A stretch of 43,733 bases of DNA, taken from positions 1 to 43,733 of the forward strand of contig JAAVVG010000054.1 in NCBI GenBank assembly GCA_012976225.1, in the 5' to 3' direction. The translations under genes were made by a program, and so were the position numbers. The stretch is from Golubevia sp. BC0850 (taxonomy: Eukaryota > Basidiomycota > Exobasidiomycetes > Golubeviales > Golubeviaceae). The notes below the pieces were generated by a model. That model was not told where the DNA came from. It saw only the letters and a list, made by a program, of their open reading frames with translations, and ran no database searches. Below, piece by piece: positions 43,052 to 43,733 of the stretch. Each line of letters starts with the position of its first letter. Positions within the stretch are counted from its first letter, which is position 1.

Positions 43052-43733
43052 AGTCTTCGTTCAAAGTCTGAACCTTTGTTTCTTTGCTATCATTCGAACG
43101 GTCTGGGTGGTAGTAGAATAGAGCGATTGATCAATTCCTCTCGTCGGTCTGCCGAAGGTGATTCTCTGAGGAAATCGGAGGGGTCTCGTTGGAGAGGAGT
43201 TTGGAAATCTTCAGGTAGACTAAGCTTACCTCTATCAATTTGAAGTTGCTCTGCCTTCTCCACGCCTTAAGTCATCTTCTGCTCTTCTTCTGATACGTCT
43301 GTGATGTGAGGGAGACTCTATCGTTCGAGCGTTCAATCTTTGTAGAATCCAAAGGAAGGCAGAGCAGCCTCGTGTTCGTGTATTCAGTTCTTCTTTAGTT
43401 TGCTTTCTATCTTCATAAGAAACTATTACTCTAATGCATATCATTCTTGTGTCGACGGATGCCGTGTCAGTATCTCAGTATCTGCTACCTCCTCAAGATT
43501 GTGTGTAGAACCCAAGCTTCGAATCCGATCGATAACATTTTGGCAGATGTTGTTCCCTCCTCATCTACCTCTATGTGTACTTAAAAATGTATTCTGCTAC
43601 AAATATCAACCACGAGCGCAAGCCGTTGAATGTCATTTCGGAATTTTGTCAGCCGACCCGAAAGGGGTAGATCTCGCAGTAGGTCTCAGATCTCGCCCAC
43701 TTCCAGCCCAAAGCAGATTAGACTGACCCTTCT
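43052..43733. other. right end, no supported gene
   Basis: About 680 bases. A plus frame at 43400-43726 (108 residues) reaches almost to the edge but has no known motif, and a minus frame overlaps its start. A gene beginning beyond the edge cannot be excluded. Confidence 0.3.

Overview
The window looks like a piece of a fungal nuclear chromosome, most likely from a basidiomycete. Genes lie singly on both strands. They are cut by many spliceosomal introns of about 80-720 bp, most with GTGAGT donors and C/T-rich acceptors, and their products are typical eukaryotic housekeeping proteins. The lineage below basidiomycete cannot be fixed from the sequence alone. I found no rRNA, tRNA, CRISPR array, retroelement or DNA transposon.

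Intact genes, left to right: HUT1-type UDP-galactose/ER nucleotide-sugar transporter (minus, 5.3-7.1 kb); SMC5 (plus, 7.6-13.1 kb, 16 exons); a membrane-anchored Grx6/7-like glutaredoxin (minus, 16.3-17.3 kb); MAK16 (plus, 17.5-19.3 kb); UTP6 (minus, 21.2-24.7 kb); a Sec4/Ypt2/Rab8 GTPase (plus, 24.9-26.6 kb); a secreted LIP-family lipase (plus, 27.8-30.3 kb, 11 exons); an NAD(P)H aldehyde/ketone reductase with damage in its 5' third (minus, 30.8-32.1 kb); an NADH-cytochrome b5 reductase (minus, 32.6-34.3 kb); a six-knuckle CCHC protein of the Gis2/CNBP type (plus, 36.5-37.7 kb); and DNA polymerase iota (minus, 38.8-41.8 kb). For ten of these eleven (all but the reductase) the exon lengths I derived sum to a multiple of three.

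Between these genes lie zones of broken coding sequence: 1-5.1, 13.6-16, 19.3-20.8, 35-35.9 and 42.1-43.1 kb. They hold at least four relics of one F-box/LRR-like family (at 0, 4.4, 13.6 and 35 kb), two relics of an unrecognised family sharing a PDG(F/L)PPL block (2.6-4.0 and 19.9-20.7 kb), and a decayed coiled-coil locus near the right end. The picture is conserved single-copy genes set in a background of lineage-specific gene birth and death.

The genes do not form a pathway. MAK16 and UTP6 both act in ribosome assembly. SMC5 and polymerase iota both act in DNA damage tolerance. HUT1, the glutaredoxin, the Rab and the lipase belong to the secretory route. HUT1/SMC5, GRX/MAK16 and UTP6/SEC4 are head-to-head pairs that share short upstream regions. 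The most distinctive observations are very small exons (13 nt in the reductase; 20 nt and a 3-codon last exon in the b5 reductase), the large insertions and ubiquitin-binding features of the polymerase iota, and a 69-bp tandem duplication upstream of the lipase. I did not see a convincing new multi-gene system.
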